64,000 bases of DNA from Dyella lipolytica (lineage in GTDB: Bacteria > Pseudomonadota > Gammaproteobacteria > Xanthomonadales > Rhodanobacteraceae). Shown here piece by piece: positions 9,048 to 18,224 of the stretch. Position 1 is the first letter of the stretch. Every line of letters starts with the position of its first letter. The stretch is taken from assembly GCF_030160075.1 (NCBI RefSeq), contig NZ_BSNQ01000003.1:862625-926624 (forward strand), read 5' to 3'. The position numbers and the translations under genes were made by a program. Below the pieces are notes generated by a model. That model did not search any database. It worked only from the letters and a program-made list of their open reading frames with translations, and was not told the origin of the DNA.

Positions 9048-9836
9048 ATGACCCGAGACGAATGGCTGAAAAACAAGCGTATTCGCATACAAAAGGCGAT
9101 CACCCGCTGTTTTGCGACGCACATGGAGGGTGGTTGGCACGAAAACACGATCACGCGCGATGTCTTGGAGGCCATTGGCATTAAGCAGTCGATCACTTGG
9201 GAAGGACGTCCATTTAAGTCCGAATTACGCGCATTTAAAGCTGTCGGACCGCATGAAACTGCCAATGGCGATATTGCAATGAAAGTAACACTGTCAACGT
9301 CGAGCGGTGCGTCCGTTGTAGGTACCAAATATTTCGAGGCTAAAAAACTAGATTTGAACGGGTTTCGCTATTCATCACTTGAACGCGATCAATTATTGCG
9401 CATGAAACACCTCGCGGGCCATGAGGTTCTATTTTATAGTCTAAGCAAAATAGGTCACCCGGAAAACAATGCGATCGGTGTGGCAGGTTGTCTGACAACA
9501 CCTATGGCGCTGATGCTCTTCGAAGATGGGGCACCTGCATTTCACTCAACGTGGGTTTCCTTTGACTACACACTTTATCTCGCGCTTACCGGCAGCGGCT
9601 TAAATTGGGATCCAGCGCAAGCGGCAGCATTTGAGGCTATGCAAGCTCGAATAGCTAAGAGAGCCAGTTTCTTTCTCGACGTTCGCGTTAGTCCACGCGA
9701 GCTAAATTTAGATCTCGAACCTAGTCACATCCCTGATGGCTATGAGCCTTTGCAGTCGCGTGAGATAGCTCGCCCTGAAGAAAAGAATCACGTCAGAAAA
9801 CGGGATCGTTCCAACGATTTCGGAATGGATCGATAA
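9048..9836 (+). CDS. protein of unknown function (262 aa)
   Basis: The chosen ATG at 9048 has a good ribosome site (AGAGGGATC); upstream in-frame starts lack one. The soluble 262-residue product has no signal peptide. It begins MTRDEWLKNKRIRIQKAITR, has a central part with FEAKKLDLNGFRYSSLERDQ and KHLAGHEVLFYSLSKIGHP, then AFHSTWVSFDYTLYLALTGS, and ends in a polar tail rich in E, R and K (EIARPEEKNHVRKRDRSND). The DEW/E-K-rich layout might suggest an alpha/beta enzyme, but I recognise no family. The gene is less GC-rich than the operons around it and stands alone, which is compatible with horizontal acquisition. Confidence 0.65.
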   Translation: MTRDEWLKNKRIRIQKAITRCFATHMEGGWHENTITRDVLEAIGIKQSITWEGRPFKSELRAFKAVGPHETANGDIAMKVTLSTSSGASVVGTKYFEAKKLDLNGFRYSSLERDQLLRMKHLAGHEVLFYSLSKIGHPENNAIGVAGCLTTPMALMLFEDGAPAFHSTWVSFDYTLYLALTGSGLNWDPAQAAAFEAMQARIAKRASFFLDVRVSPRELNLDLEPSHIPDGYEPLQSREIARPEEKNHVRKRDRSNDFGMDR

Positions 9837-10064
9837 AGTGGGGAGCTATTTAGAGGCACTGGGTATCGATGAGTAATTTCGTGAGTTTTTTAGTCTTTGG
9901 CTCCTAGATCGAACTAAAAAGCAATTCACGACATTACCAAGCGAATCGCTTACATCTTCAGCGGTGCGATGAAGTGATGTTCGATGAGTAGGAGACCACG
10001 AAACGCGCATCGTTATCCTCGTGAAGGCGTGCCGCGGTTCGACCGGCGCCGACAGGACGAGTAA
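9837..10064. other. sequence upstream of the carbonic anhydrase relic
   Basis: About 230 bases with no gene. If a full carbonic anhydrase gene once stood here, its active-site half (C-x-D-x-R and H-x-x-C motifs) should have been in or before this interval. I find neither motif in any frame. Confidence 0.4.
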
Positions 10065-10307
10065 ATCCTCCATACTCGCTTGTGCGAGCTCAACGCCATC
10101 GAGCAAGCCTTCAACGTTTGTCAGACCACGGTCGTGATCGATGCGTGGGAGCGCGGCCAGAAATTGGCCGTACATGCCTGGTGTTACAGTCTCGTCAATG
10201 GCCATATGCACGACCTGGGTATGCATGTCACGGCACGCAAAGTACTGTGGTCGAGCTACAACGAAGCCATCTACCATGTTATCCAATATACCGGAGAACC
10301 CCGATGA
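10065..10307 (+). pseudogene. can: beta-carbonic anhydrase, C-terminal remnant
   Basis: The frame, open from 10065 after an in-frame TAA at 10062-10064, encodes LCELNAIEQAFNVCQTTVVI, then DAWERGQKLAVHAWCYSLVN and GHMHDLGMHVTARKVLW. This aligns closely with the C-terminal third of beta-class carbonic anhydrases (E. coli Can has LCELNVMEQVYNLGHSTIMQ and [20 protein letters not shown] there). The zinc-binding Cys-Asp-Arg and His-x-x-Cys segments are absent upstream, so the enzyme cannot be active. The ending is natural (TGA at 10305-10307), which suggests a 5' deletion. pyrC follows at 10456. The intact enzyme would have supplied or recycled bicarbonate, which pyrimidine synthesis consumes through carbamoyl phosphate. 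Confidence 0.8.
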
Positions 10308-10455
10308 GCCATGTCCTTCTCATGGACGCTGCACTCACGCCGGTAGGTGTCTATCTGTGTTGACGACCTTCGGCTACTGATGTGAGCGGGTGCCTGCGCT
10401 ACGACGACTGTAGCCCGTGATCGGCACGGTAAACCCGACAGGAGATTCGTGATTT

Positions 10456-11523
10456 ATGACGATGGTTTCGATCCGGACACCCGACGATTGGCATGTACAT
10501 CTTCGCGATGGCGCTCAGCTGACGCAGACCGTCGCGGCAACGGCGCGCTGCTTCGCACGGGCCATCGTGATGCCGAATCTGGTTCAGCCTGTTTGTACCG
10601 TGGAGGCTGCCCGCCAATACCGGAACCGGATCCGTTCGGCGAGCCCGTCGGGGGCCCCGTTCCAACCGCTAATGACCTGCTATCTCACCGATGACACCGA
10701 TCCGGGCGAGGTGGCGGCGGGTTACGCGGCCGGTGTCTTCACCGCGTGCAAACTCTACCCCGCTCATGCCACAACCCATGCGGACAGCGGCGTGACCAAC
10801 GTTCGGCGAATCCAACCGGTACTGGCGACGATGGAGAAGATCGGCATGCCGCTGCTCATCCACGGTGAGGTGACCGATGCAGACGTGGATGTGTTCGATC
10901 GCGAGGCCATCTTCATCGAGCGCGTGCTTACCCGCATGGTGCAGGACTTCCCAGGACTCAAGGTAGTGTTCGAGCACATTACCACCGCGGAGGCGGTTGA
11001 CTTCATCCGGGAATGCCGTGCCCAGATTGTTGCGACGATCACGCCGCATCACCTGGTGATCAATCGCAACGCGATGTTCCAGCGAGGAATGCGCCCGCAC
11101 GCTTATTGCTTGCCGGTGGCCAAGCGCGAAAGGCATCGCGTGGCCCTGCGCAAAGCGGCGACCTCTGGCTTGCCCCGGTTCTTTCTCGGCACTGACTCCG
11201 CGCCTCATCCACGCGCGATGAAGGAATCCGCTTGCGGTTGCGCGGGGATATTCAATGCGCCGGTGGCACTCGAAGTGTATACACAGGTGTTCGAGGAGGA
11301 AGGTGCACTCGATCGTCTTGAGGCGTTTGCCTCGGAGTATGGGCCACGCTTCTATGGCATGCCCCCGAACCGTGACCGGATCACGCTGAAGCGCAATCCG
11401 TGGCAGGTGCCCGATGTGATCGAGATCGGCAGACAAGCCGTGGTGCCCTTCCTCGCTGGGGAAACTCTGGTGTGGCGCCTCGATACGAATAGAGGCCGCC
11501 GCTTGCAGGAACTGGCGCCATAG
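10456..11523 (+). CDS. pyrC: dihydroorotase (homodimeric type)
   Basis: This 355-residue enzyme makes dihydroorotate from carbamoyl aspartate in de novo pyrimidine synthesis in the cytoplasm. The metal-site residues of the PyrC class are visible: the H-x-H pair in DDWHVHLRDG (about 10-19), the carboxylated lysine in ACKLYPAHATTHADSGV (about 97-113), the histidines in LLIHGEV and FEHITT, and the aspartate in GTDSAPHPR. Length and C-terminus match E. coli PyrC. ATG 10456 lies about ten bases after AGGAGA; a second ATG two codons later is also possible. It follows a carbonic anhydrase relic and stands outside any pyrimidine operon. Confidence 0.95.
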   Translation: MTMVSIRTPDDWHVHLRDGAQLTQTVAATARCFARAIVMPNLVQPVCTVEAARQYRNRIRSASPSGAPFQPLMTCYLTDDTDPGEVAAGYAAGVFTACKLYPAHATTHADSGVTNVRRIQPVLATMEKIGMPLLIHGEVTDADVDVFDREAIFIERVLTRMVQDFPGLKVVFEHITTAEAVDFIRECRAQIVATITPHHLVINRNAMFQRGMRPHAYCLPVAKRERHRVALRKAATSGLPRFFLGTDSAPHPRAMKESACGCAGIFNAPVALEVYTQVFEEEGALDRLEAFASEYGPRFYGMPPNRDRITLKRNPWQVPDVIEIGRQAVVPFLAGETLVWRLDTNRGRRLQELAP

Positions 11524-11913
11524 GCGATGAGTGCGATATGACCTCAATGTCACTTTCCGCTCCAGAATGTCTACGACGTCATGGCAGAGCACGATTTCAT
11601 CAATCCCGCGATTGCGAAATTATAAATTTATTGAAATCAGCCACTTAGGCGACAATGTCCTGATTTTGGCTTTATCCGGGCACGATCCGATCTACAAGAA
11701 CGCGACTTTAGGTAGCTAAAACGGGGTAGCGCCCTCCGGGAGCTGGAGCGTTATTTTTTGCAGCAAAGTCTTCGGAGTAAACGCCACCAGGGGTCCGATG
11801 GGGTCTATAAGAGACTATGTGCAACCAATTGATAATTATGATTATTTTTTATGAACCTCCCAGATATTTCATTGAAAATCAATGATATACAATAAGAGGA
11901 CGAGCGTTACTAT
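11524..11913. other. gene-free, AT-rich stretch with a weak terminator-like element
   Basis: About 390 bases. A poor hairpin near 11730-11751 (CTCC pairing with GGAG, CG pairs at the base) is followed by TTATTTTTT and may end the pyrC transcript, but the stem is weak. From about 11815 to 11900 the sequence is markedly AT-rich and directly abuts the acylase remnant, so this may be where the 5' part of that gene was replaced. A 62-codon plus-strand frame (11531-11719) has no recognised product. Confidence 0.4.
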
Positions 11914-12591
11914 TTGCACCTAAATCAAGGCAGCACCGACTACGATGCGTTGTCCGCAACTGATCCGCTCAAGCAGAAACTGGCCGGCCAGATCGCCATG
12001 CTGCGTCACTGGGATTATCGCTGGGGTATCACTTCCATGCCCACCACACTGGCAGTGTTCTGGGGCGACATCTTGTGGGACAAAATGGACAAAGCCGATA
12101 ACGCCGAAGGCGTGTCGATCTACGATCGCATGGCGCAGAAGGCGGGTGCAAAGGCGCGGCTTGACGCCTTGTCCGAAGCCTCCGATCGACTTGAGAAAGA
12201 CTTCGGCAGCTGGGGTGTGCCCTGGGGCGAAGTGAACCGTTACCAGCGCCTCAACGGCGCCATCGTGCAACCCTTCGATGACACCAAGCCGAGCATCCCG
12301 GTGCCTTTCACCTCATCGCGCTGGGGCTCGCTCGCCTCGTTCGGTGCACACCGCTGGCCGGGTACCCGCAAGTACTACGGAACCAGCGGCAACAGCTTCG
12401 TTGCCGTGGTGGAGTTCGGCGATAAAGTTCATGCACGCGCCATCACCGCCGGCGGCGAAAGCGGCCATGTCGATTCCCCGCATTTCAATGACGAGGCCGA
12501 ACGTTACACGACCGGCAACTTGCGACAGGTTTATTTCTGGCCGGAGGAACTGAAAGGGCATGTCGAGCGTGTTTATCACCCCGGCGAGTGA
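11914..12591 (+). pseudogene. penicillin acylase family (S45) hydrolase, C-terminal remnant
   Basis: These 225 codons match the end of acylases of the penicillin amidase / acyl-homoserine-lactone acylase type. Recognisable blocks are LRHWDYRWGITSMPTTLAVF, WGVPWGEVNRYQRLNGAIVQ, PFTSSRWGSLASFGAHRWPG, YYGTSGNSFVAVVEFGDKVH, AITAGGESGHVDSPHFNDEA and the usual ending of these proteins. Full members are about 700-850 residues, made as a precursor cleaved before a catalytic N-terminal serine. The signal peptide, alpha subunit and catalytic serine are all missing. The frame opens only after TAA at 11893-11895 and has no ATG (first start-like codon TTG 11914, no ribosome site). It is a 5'-truncated relic. 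Confidence 0.8.
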
Positions 12592-12715
12592 TTTCGGCAA
12601 GGGTGAAAGATCGCGTCTGAAGCTGGCTTACGTTGTCTGACGAGCCTGGAGGGTCCGTTTTAGACCCGAATCGGACACAATAGAGTCGTCTACTGCACAG
12701 CTAAAAGTTGAGCCC

Positions 12716-13039
12716 ATGCGCTACCTGTCTCTTCTACTTCTTGGTCCCTGGCTTGTCGTCTTGGCATGGGCTTATTGGGCCACTGGAAAGCGGTTTCGCG
12801 TGAGCTGGCAGCTCAAGGTATATGACATGGTGGTGATCATCATTGCTTTAGTTGTTGCCTATGGAAGCGCGTTGGTAGCCTATGACGGTATCCCCATACA
12901 AAACGTCGGGAACTTTGGACGAGAAAGCGGAGGCATCTGGAAGCAAGTCATGCCCGCGTTGTATGGCTACGGTGCTTTCGCTGCGGTGATGATTGTGGGG
13001 ATGGTGGCACGCTTGATTCTTCGACGACGAAATCTTTAA
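12716..13039 (+). CDS. small integral membrane protein
   Basis: The 107-residue product is mostly hydrophobic, with about three membrane spans: 3-23 (SLLLLGPWLVVLAWAYWATG), 37-57 (VVIIIALVVAYGSALVAYDG) and 80-101 (ALYGYGAFAAVMIVGMVARL), ending in RRRN. This places the C-terminus probably in the cytoplasm. No family is recognised. It is followed after 23 bases by another membrane protein gene in the same direction, so the two are likely cotranscribed. The ribosome site is weak. Confidence 0.65.
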   Translation: MRYLSLLLLGPWLVVLAWAYWATGKRFRVSWQLKVYDMVVIIIALVVAYGSALVAYDGIPIQNVGNFGRESGGIWKQVMPALYGYGAFAAVMIVGMVARLILRRRNL

Positions 13040-13062
13040 CAGACCGAAAGCAAGGAAAAGCT

Positions 13063-13497
13063 ATGAAGTCGAACAAGACCACGAAGCCCGCACTGCAAGA
13101 CGTGAAGGTTCATGTCAGGTTGAAGCTCGCTGCCCTATGGACGAGCCTGATGTTCTGCTACATCTACGGCGACTACTTTGGGCTTTTTCAGCCGGGCAAT
13201 CTCCAGGACATGCTGAAGGGCCGGATGGGGCCGCTTGGTCCAACAACCCAAGGTGTACTGCTTGGAACGTCAGCGCTGCTAGCTGTCCCTGGCTTGATGA
13301 TCTTTCTCTCGCTGGTCATGAAGCCCGTCATCAATCGAGCGGCAAATATCGTCCTTGGTTTGCTCTACACCGCCGTCATGCTGGTTTCCATGCCCGGTGC
13401 TTGGTGGTTCTATCTCTTCCTTGGTGCGATTGAGATCGTGCTTTCTCTGTTGATCGTCTGGTATGCGTGGCGATGGCCACGAGATGCAGCGCAATGA
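13063..13497 (+). CDS. DUF6326 family membrane protein
   Basis: This 144-residue protein has four predicted membrane spans. The motif WTSLMFCYIYGDYFGLFQPG (about 26-45) followed by GPLGPTTQGVLLG is characteristic of the small DUF6326 membrane proteins of bacteria. Further spans cover SALLAVPGLMIFLSLVM, AANIVLGLLYTAVMLVSM and LFLGAIEIVLSLLIVWYAW. The start at 13063 has AAGGAAAAG six bases upstream. It is probably in an operon with the preceding 107-residue membrane protein. The function of the family is not known. Confidence 0.75.
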   Translation: MKSNKTTKPALQDVKVHVRLKLAALWTSLMFCYIYGDYFGLFQPGNLQDMLKGRMGPLGPTTQGVLLGTSALLAVPGLMIFLSLVMKPVINRAANIVLGLLYTAVMLVSMPGAWWFYLFLGAIEIVLSLLIVWYAWRWPRDAAQ

Positions 13498-13510
13498 CCC
13501 AAGTTGATCG

Positions 13511-14128
13511 TTAACGAGACGCCAGCTGTTCTCGAACACGTTTTAGATCTTCCTCGGTATCCACATCGAGAAGATCGTCGGATGCGATGACTTCGATACG
13601 CTCGGCCTCCCGCTCAAGCAGCAGGCGAGCGCCCTGCGAACCGGAAAGCGACGTCAGCGCGCTGAAGCAATCGCGAGGGAAAAGCGCCGGGGGTCCTTGA
13701 ATGCCGTGATAGGTCGTTGCGATAAGACGTTCCGGTGTTCGTACGTGGCTATCCAGCAGCGCCTGGATTGTCGACGACCGCAGCAGCGGTTGATCGGCGA
13801 GGCATAACAGTACGCACGAAGCATTGGGGAAATACCGTATTAGTTCGCTCACACCTTTGCTGATCGAGTGCCCCATGCCAAGCTGCCACTCCTCACAGCG
13901 AACAATCTGAAGCGGTAACCCATCGAGTGTCGACGCTACCTCGTCCGCGTGTGCGCCGACAACGACCATCACCGGTACACCGCGTTGCAGGGCGATCTTC
14001 GCCACGCGACGCACCATCGGCTCGCCTTCGATATCCGCCAATTGTTTGATGCCACCGTATCGGCTTCCTTCACCTGCCGCGAGTAGCAGGATCACCGGCG
14101 ATGACGCGTTGCTATCGGGGGGCATCAT
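13511..14128 (-). CDS. molybdenum cofactor nucleotidyltransferase-like protein (MocA type)
   Basis: The 205-residue protein carries the MobA-like NTP-transferase fold: LLLAAGEGSRYGGIKQLADI at about 14-33 (the L-A-A-G-x-S-x-R-x-G-x-x-K loop), VVVGAHADEV, then LLCLADQPLL, and a C-terminal part DVDTEEDLKRV. MocA/MobA enzymes attach CMP or GMP to the molybdopterin cofactor; MCD/MGD type cannot be fixed from sequence alone, but the partner molybdo-hydroxylase here predicts the CMP form. It overlaps the upstream XdhC-like gene by four bases (ATGA), so both are made together, and they diverge from the iorAB-like operon they probably serve. Confidence 0.85.
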   Translation of the reverse strand: MMPPDSNASSPVILLLAAGEGSRYGGIKQLADIEGEPMVRRVAKIALQRGVPVMVVVGAHADEVASTLDGLPLQIVRCEEWQLGMGHSISKGVSELIRYFPNASCVLLCLADQPLLRSSTIQALLDSHVRTPERLIATTYHGIQGPPALFPRDCFSALTSLSGSQGARLLLEREAERIEVIASDDLLDVDTEEDLKRVREQLASR

Positions 14129-15219
14129 CCGTGAATCGTTCCATCGTTATCACGGAGGGATCCACCGGCGCGTTGATTGATCACGGCCATGATTTCTGCG
14201 GCGATCGCCAAGGCAATTTCTTCGGGGGTCTCCGAACCGATATCCAGACCAGCGGGTGCATGAACGTGCAGGCCATTCAGCGTGCTATTGCTGCGCATAC
14301 GCGCTACGCGTTCGCGTGATCCAAGCGCGCCGATATAGGTTACTGGCATATCCTTCAATGCACTGAGATAGGCTACGTCCTGTTCAAGGTTATGCGTCAT
14401 CACCACGACCGAACTGTGCGCATCCAGCGGCAAGGTGTGGGGCAGGTTTTCCGGCGCGGCGCAAACGGTGTTCAGCCCGGCAGGCAGATCGTAAGCTTGT
14501 AGTCGTGCCGGATCGTGGTCGACGAGCGTCGTCTGCCAGCCCAGCGCGCTCGCCAGCGGCAACAAGGCGCGTGCTGCGGCACTGCTTCCGATGATCACTA
14601 GTGCGTGTGGCGGCATGATGGCTTCCACCAACACATCGGCAACGCCTCGTGCGGAAGGCAAGCGTACCGTTCTGGCGCGTCTTGTCGAAGAGGCTGGCAT
14701 GTTGTCGATAATGGCCTGGCTGAGCGCCGGATCATCGATGGATTCGTGCAGCACGTTGCGTTCGCTCCATATCTGCCGACGCGGTATCACCGCCGTGCCG
14801 TCGACCGCGAAGAGGGTCGCCATATGCACGTGCCGACGTTCGTCGAGGCAACGTGCCAGCGTATCGATAAAGTCCGTGTCATGGCTTGCCAGCAGCGGTT
14901 CGATAAGAACTTCAAGCTCGCCGCCGCAACCCATCTCGATCAATACATCAAGGCCCGAATCCGCGTTGTAACGAACCAGTCGCGGCTGTCCATGGGTTAT
15001 CACTTCAAGCGCACGCACCACGATATCGCGTTGCGGGCAGCCGCCGGACAGCTCGCATACCACGCGGCCATCGTCGAATACGAGCATGCGTGTGCCTGGA
15101 CGGCGGAAGGTGGAGCCGCGCGTGCGTGTGAGCGTAGCCAGTGCAGCTTTGGGCGCAGCATCGTGATGCAGGCTGCGCAGCGCGTTGATCAAGGTGCTCA
15201 GCTCATGTGCCGAATTCAT
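14125..15219 (-). CDS. XdhC family molybdoenzyme maturation factor
   Basis: This 364-residue protein shows both XdhC parts. The N-terminal domain has LATLTRTRGSTFRRPGTRML (about 27-46) and CELSGGCPQRDIV with the conserved glycine and cysteine. The C-terminal Rossmann domain has LVIIGSSAAARALLPLASAL (about 209-228), VVMTHNLEQD and the ending DIGSETPEEIALAIAAEIMA. XdhC proteins bind molybdenum cofactor, protect it, and help sulfuration and insertion into xanthine-dehydrogenase-type enzymes. It is the first gene of a two-gene operon with the MocA-like gene and is divergent, across about 230 bases, from the molybdo-hydroxylase operon starting at 15451. Confidence 0.9.
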   Translation of the reverse strand: MNSAHELSTLINALRSLHHDAAPKAALATLTRTRGSTFRRPGTRMLVFDDGRVVCELSGGCPQRDIVVRALEVITHGQPRLVRYNADSGLDVLIEMGCGGELEVLIEPLLASHDTDFIDTLARCLDERRHVHMATLFAVDGTAVIPRRQIWSERNVLHESIDDPALSQAIIDNMPASSTRRARTVRLPSARGVADVLVEAIMPPHALVIIGSSAAARALLPLASALGWQTTLVDHDPARLQAYDLPAGLNTVCAAPENLPHTLPLDAHSSVVVMTHNLEQDVAYLSALKDMPVTYIGALGSRERVARMRSNSTLNGLHVHAPAGLDIGSETPEEIALAIAAEIMAVINQRAGGSLRDNDGTIHG

Positions 15220-15450
15220 CTTTCCTGTCGCCGTCTGGAAAGGGACAAAACGAGAGCGTCATGGTGGCAGGTATATAACGCTGGACGCCGTCTGCAAAGC
15301 GCCATGGGACTGAAAGAGAGCCCATCCTCACCGGATCATCCTATCGTCTGATGGTGTCTTCTGATATACCCGCTTTTTACGGCTGATTTGCTCAGATGCG
15401 GGTCTGAACACGGTTCCCGTGTGTCTTGTCGACGCAGTACGGAGGTATCC
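15220..15450. promoter_or_regulatory. shared divergent promoter region of the molybdo-hydroxylase and XdhC/MocA operons
   Basis: This 231-base gap separates the two divergent operons and must hold both promoters. It contains no open frame with a start signal. I cannot assign -35/-10 boxes with confidence. A GAGAGCCCATC / GATGGTGTC half-symmetry near 15315-15358 may be an operator but is weak. Confidence 0.35.
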
Positions 15451-15954
15451 ATGTTGTCCCTGTCCGTAAATGGCCAGTCCTATCCGGTCGATGTACCTGA
15501 CGATATGCCGCTGTTATGGGTCTTGCGCGATGTCATCGGCTTGACCGGCACCAAGTTTGGCTGTGGCATTGCCCAATGCGGTGCATGCACGGTGCATCTG
15601 GACGGCCAGCCGGTACGCTCCTGTGTGCTTCCGGTGGGTTCCATCGGCAACAAAGCCATCACCACGATCGAGGCGGTCGGCAACACGCCCAGCGGCCAGA
15701 AGATCCAGCAAGCGTGGCTGGATGTCGACGTCGTGCAGTGCGGCTACTGTCAATCCGGTCAGATCATGTCAGCCGCGGCACTGCTACAGCGCACGCCTAA
15801 TCCCAGCGATGCGGATATCGATGCGGCCATGTCCGGCAATATCTGCCGTTGCGGCACGTATGTGCGCATTCGCGCCGCGATCAAGCAGGCCGCAACGGGC
15901 AAGTTGGAGATTTTACAGACCATCGTCAGTGCACCGGAAGGAGCCAGGTCATGA
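15451..15954 (+). CDS. molybdo-hydroxylase [2Fe-2S] small subunit (isoquinoline 1-oxidoreductase alpha type)
   Basis: The 167-residue protein is the electron-transfer subunit. The plant-ferredoxin type cluster is bound by the cysteines in [18 protein letters not shown] (about 36-53) plus the cysteine in RSCVLPVG. The second cluster, in an all-helical C-terminal domain, is bound by [18 protein letters not shown] and [15 protein letters not shown] 15451 was chosen over an upstream in-frame ATG because GGAGG lies five bases before it. Its stop overlaps the next start (ATGA), so it is translationally coupled to the large subunit. Electrons from substrate oxidation at molybdenum pass through it to the cytochrome c encoded third. 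Confidence 0.93.
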   Translation: MLSLSVNGQSYPVDVPDDMPLLWVLRDVIGLTGTKFGCGIAQCGACTVHLDGQPVRSCVLPVGSIGNKAITTIEAVGNTPSGQKIQQAWLDVDVVQCGYCQSGQIMSAAALLQRTPNPSDADIDAAMSGNICRCGTYVRIRAAIKQAATGKLEILQTIVSAPEGARS

Positions 15955-18224
15955 AGCCGGTGTCCGGAAGTCCACAAGACAAACACGACGATGTCGATCT
16001 CAGCCGTCGCCATGCCTTGCAGGCAGGAGGCCTGACCATTGCCTTCCTGTGGTTGGGCGGCACTGGCGTGGCGTCGGCGATGATGAATGCACGTCGACAA
16101 CCCGGCGACGCCGCTGCATCGCTCGCGGATGGCAATCCACCGTTCGCACCCAACGCTTTTATTCGCATCGACACCAGCGGCGCAGTGCGGCTGGTGATGC
16201 CTAGCGCTGAAATGGGGCAGGGCATCTATACCGGTTGCAGCATGCTGCTTGCCGAAGAACTCGGTGTTGGATTGGACCAGATTACCGTAGAGCACTCGCC
16301 GCCCAGCGATGAGCTTTACGGCATACCCGCGCTAGGCGGACAAATGACCGGCGGTTCTACCAGCACCCGCGCCACCTGGCCGGTGTTGCGCGAGGCCGGT
16401 GCCGTCGCGCGTACGATGCTGGTGAGTGCTGCAGCGACAAACTGGCATGTGGATCCATCTACTTGCACGGTCGATCGTGGCGTCATACATCACACGCCGT
16501 CAGGTCGCAGCCTGGGATTTGGCGAAGTGGCGACGGCGGCGGCCAAGCTGCCTATGCCCGACAAGGTGCAGCTCACCGATCCCAAAGATTTCAAACTGAT
16601 CGGCAAGCCGATGCGGCGCGTGGACTCGTCCGACAAAATCAAAGGCGCCACGCAATTCGGCCTCGACGTACGTATCCCGGGCATGAAGGTCGCCACGGTG
16701 ATGGCATGCCCCACGTTTAACGGCAAGCTCGCGGCCGTGGACGACATAGCCGCCCGCGCCATTCCCGGTGTGGTGGATGTGCTACGCCTGGATAACGCCG
16801 TCGCCGTCGTGGGCGATCACTTCTGGGCAGCAAAGCAAGGCTTGCAGGCGCTCCATATCAGCTGGGATCACGGCGAAAACGCCAACCTCACCACGCAGCA
16901 GTTGCGCGATGCGCTCGCCGAGAGTGCACGCCACGGCAAATCCATCGTGGCGCGCAATGACGGCGCGCAACCGCAAGGCACCACCATTCAGTCGGAATAC
17001 CAGTCGCCGATGCTTGCCCACGCGACCATGGAACCGATGAACGCGACTGTCCTCGTTACCGCCGACAAATGCGAGGTATGGACGGGTACGCAGGTGCCCG
17101 CGCGAGCCGCGGGCGAAGCGGCCAGGATCACCGGGTTGACTCAAGACAAAATCACCTTGCACAACCAGTATCTGGGCGGTGGTTTCGGACGCCGCCTGGA
17201 GACCGACTGGGTAGAGCAGGCGGTGGCATTCGCCAAGCAGGTTTCCTATCCGCTCAAGGTCGTGTGGACACGCGAGGAAGACATCCGACACGACCGTGTG
17301 CGGCCGATGTATCACGATGTCATCTCCGCCGTGCTCGATGCGAACGGTCGCCCTGTGTGGTACGGCTATCGAACCAGCGGCGGATCGGTACTGGCCCGCT
17401 TCGCACCGCCGGCGATGGGCAAGGACGGCATGGATAGCGATGCGGTGGAATGCGTCGCCGATGTGCCCTACGACATTCCCAACGCAAAAGTGGAATGGAT
17501 CCGCCACGACATGCCGCCGGGTCTGGTCGTTGGCTGGTGGCGCGGCGTGGGCCCCACGCACAACTTGTTCGTGGTCGAAAGTTTCATGGACGAGCTGGCT
17601 CATCACGCCGGCAAGGATCCGCTCGAATACCGCCGCGCGCTCTTGCAAAAGAGTCCGCGCGCGCTGGCCGTATTGAATCTTGCCGCCGAAAAAATCGGCT
17701 GGGGCGGCCAGCCATTGCCGGCACGTATAGGGCGTGGCATCGCCTTGGGCGAGCCCTTCGGCAGTCACGTGTGCGCCATTGTGGAAGCTGAAGTCACGCC
17801 GCAGGGCGAAGTGCGTTTACGTCGTGTCGTCGTTGCCTTGGACTGCGGCATTGCCGTCAACATCAGCTCCATCGAAGCGCAGGTGCAAGGAGGCGTGCTG
17901 TTTGGCCTCAGCGCTGCCATGTTCAACGGCATCACCATCAAGGATGGTGCCATCGAACAGAGCAACTTCAATGACTATCGCAACCTGCGCATCAACGAAG
18001 CTCCGATGGTCGAAGTGCACCGCGTGATCAATGCCGAACCACCGGGCGGTCTGGGCGAAGTAGGCACTGCCATCGCCGCGCCGGCGCTCGCCAATGCCAT
18101 CTTCGCGGCAACCGGCGTGCGTTTGTACAAACTGCCGGTGGATCGCGATCTGTTGGTGCAGAACGCCGATGCGCTCAAGTCCGTGGCATCCGCTGCCGCG
18201 CACACGGGGAGGAACGTGACATGA
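15951..18224 (+). CDS. molybdopterin-binding large subunit (isoquinoline 1-oxidoreductase beta / aldehyde oxidase type)
   Basis: The 757-residue catalytic subunit starts [20 protein letters not shown] and has a twin-arginine-like leader ([20 protein letters not shown]), so the folded complex is probably exported by Tat. Cofactor-binding blocks typical of this family are visible: [59 protein letters not shown] and the late [20 protein letters not shown], where the glutamate of GEVG is the expected catalytic base. The alpha-beta-cytochrome order matches bacterial isoquinoline/aldehyde/nicotinate-type hydroxylases that pass electrons to the respiratory chain. The substrate (aldehyde or N-heterocycle) cannot be told. 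Confidence 0.93.
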   Translation: MKPVSGSPQDKHDDVDLSRRHALQAGGLTIAFLWLGGTGVASAMMNARRQPGDAAASLADGNPPFAPNAFIRIDTSGAVRLVMPSAEMGQGIYTGCSMLLAEELGVGLDQITVEHSPPSDELYGIPALGGQMTGGSTSTRATWPVLREAGAVARTMLVSAAATNWHVDPSTCTVDRGVIHHTPSGRSLGFGEVATAAAKLPMPDKVQLTDPKDFKLIGKPMRRVDSSDKIKGATQFGLDVRIPGMKVATVMACPTFNGKLAAVDDIAARAIPGVVDVLRLDNAVAVVGDHFWAAKQGLQALHISWDHGENANLTTQQLRDALAESARHGKSIVARNDGAQPQGTTIQSEYQSPMLAHATMEPMNATVLVTADKCEVWTGTQVPARAAGEAARITGLTQDKITLHNQYLGGGFGRRLETDWVEQAVAFAKQVSYPLKVVWTREEDIRHDRVRPMYHDVISAVLDANGRPVWYGYRTSGGSVLARFAPPAMGKDGMDSDAVECVADVPYDIPNAKVEWIRHDMPPGLVVGWWRGVGPTHNLFVVESFMDELAHHAGKDPLEYRRALLQKSPRALAVLNLAAEKIGWGGQPLPARIGRGIALGEPFGSHVCAIVEAEVTPQGEVRLRRVVVALDCGIAVNISSIEAQVQGGVLFGLSAAMFNGITIKDGAIEQSNFNDYRNLRINEAPMVEVHRVINAEPPGGLGEVGTAIAAPALANAIFAATGVRLYKLPVDRDLLVQNADALKSVASAAAHTGRNVT

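Noticed and set aside
8780-9328. 182-codon minus-strand frame
   Set aside because: Mostly antisense to the 9048 gene and gene-free DNA; no start signal.
10669-11592. 307-codon minus-strand frame opposite pyrC
   Set aside because: Shadow of pyrC; composition follows the sense codons.
11531-11719. 62-codon frame after pyrC
   Set aside because: No recognisable product, no ribosome site, partly overlapping AT-rich DNA.
16782-17768. 328-codon minus-strand frame opposite the molybdo-hydroxylase large subunit
   Set aside because: Shadow of a clearly recognised gene.
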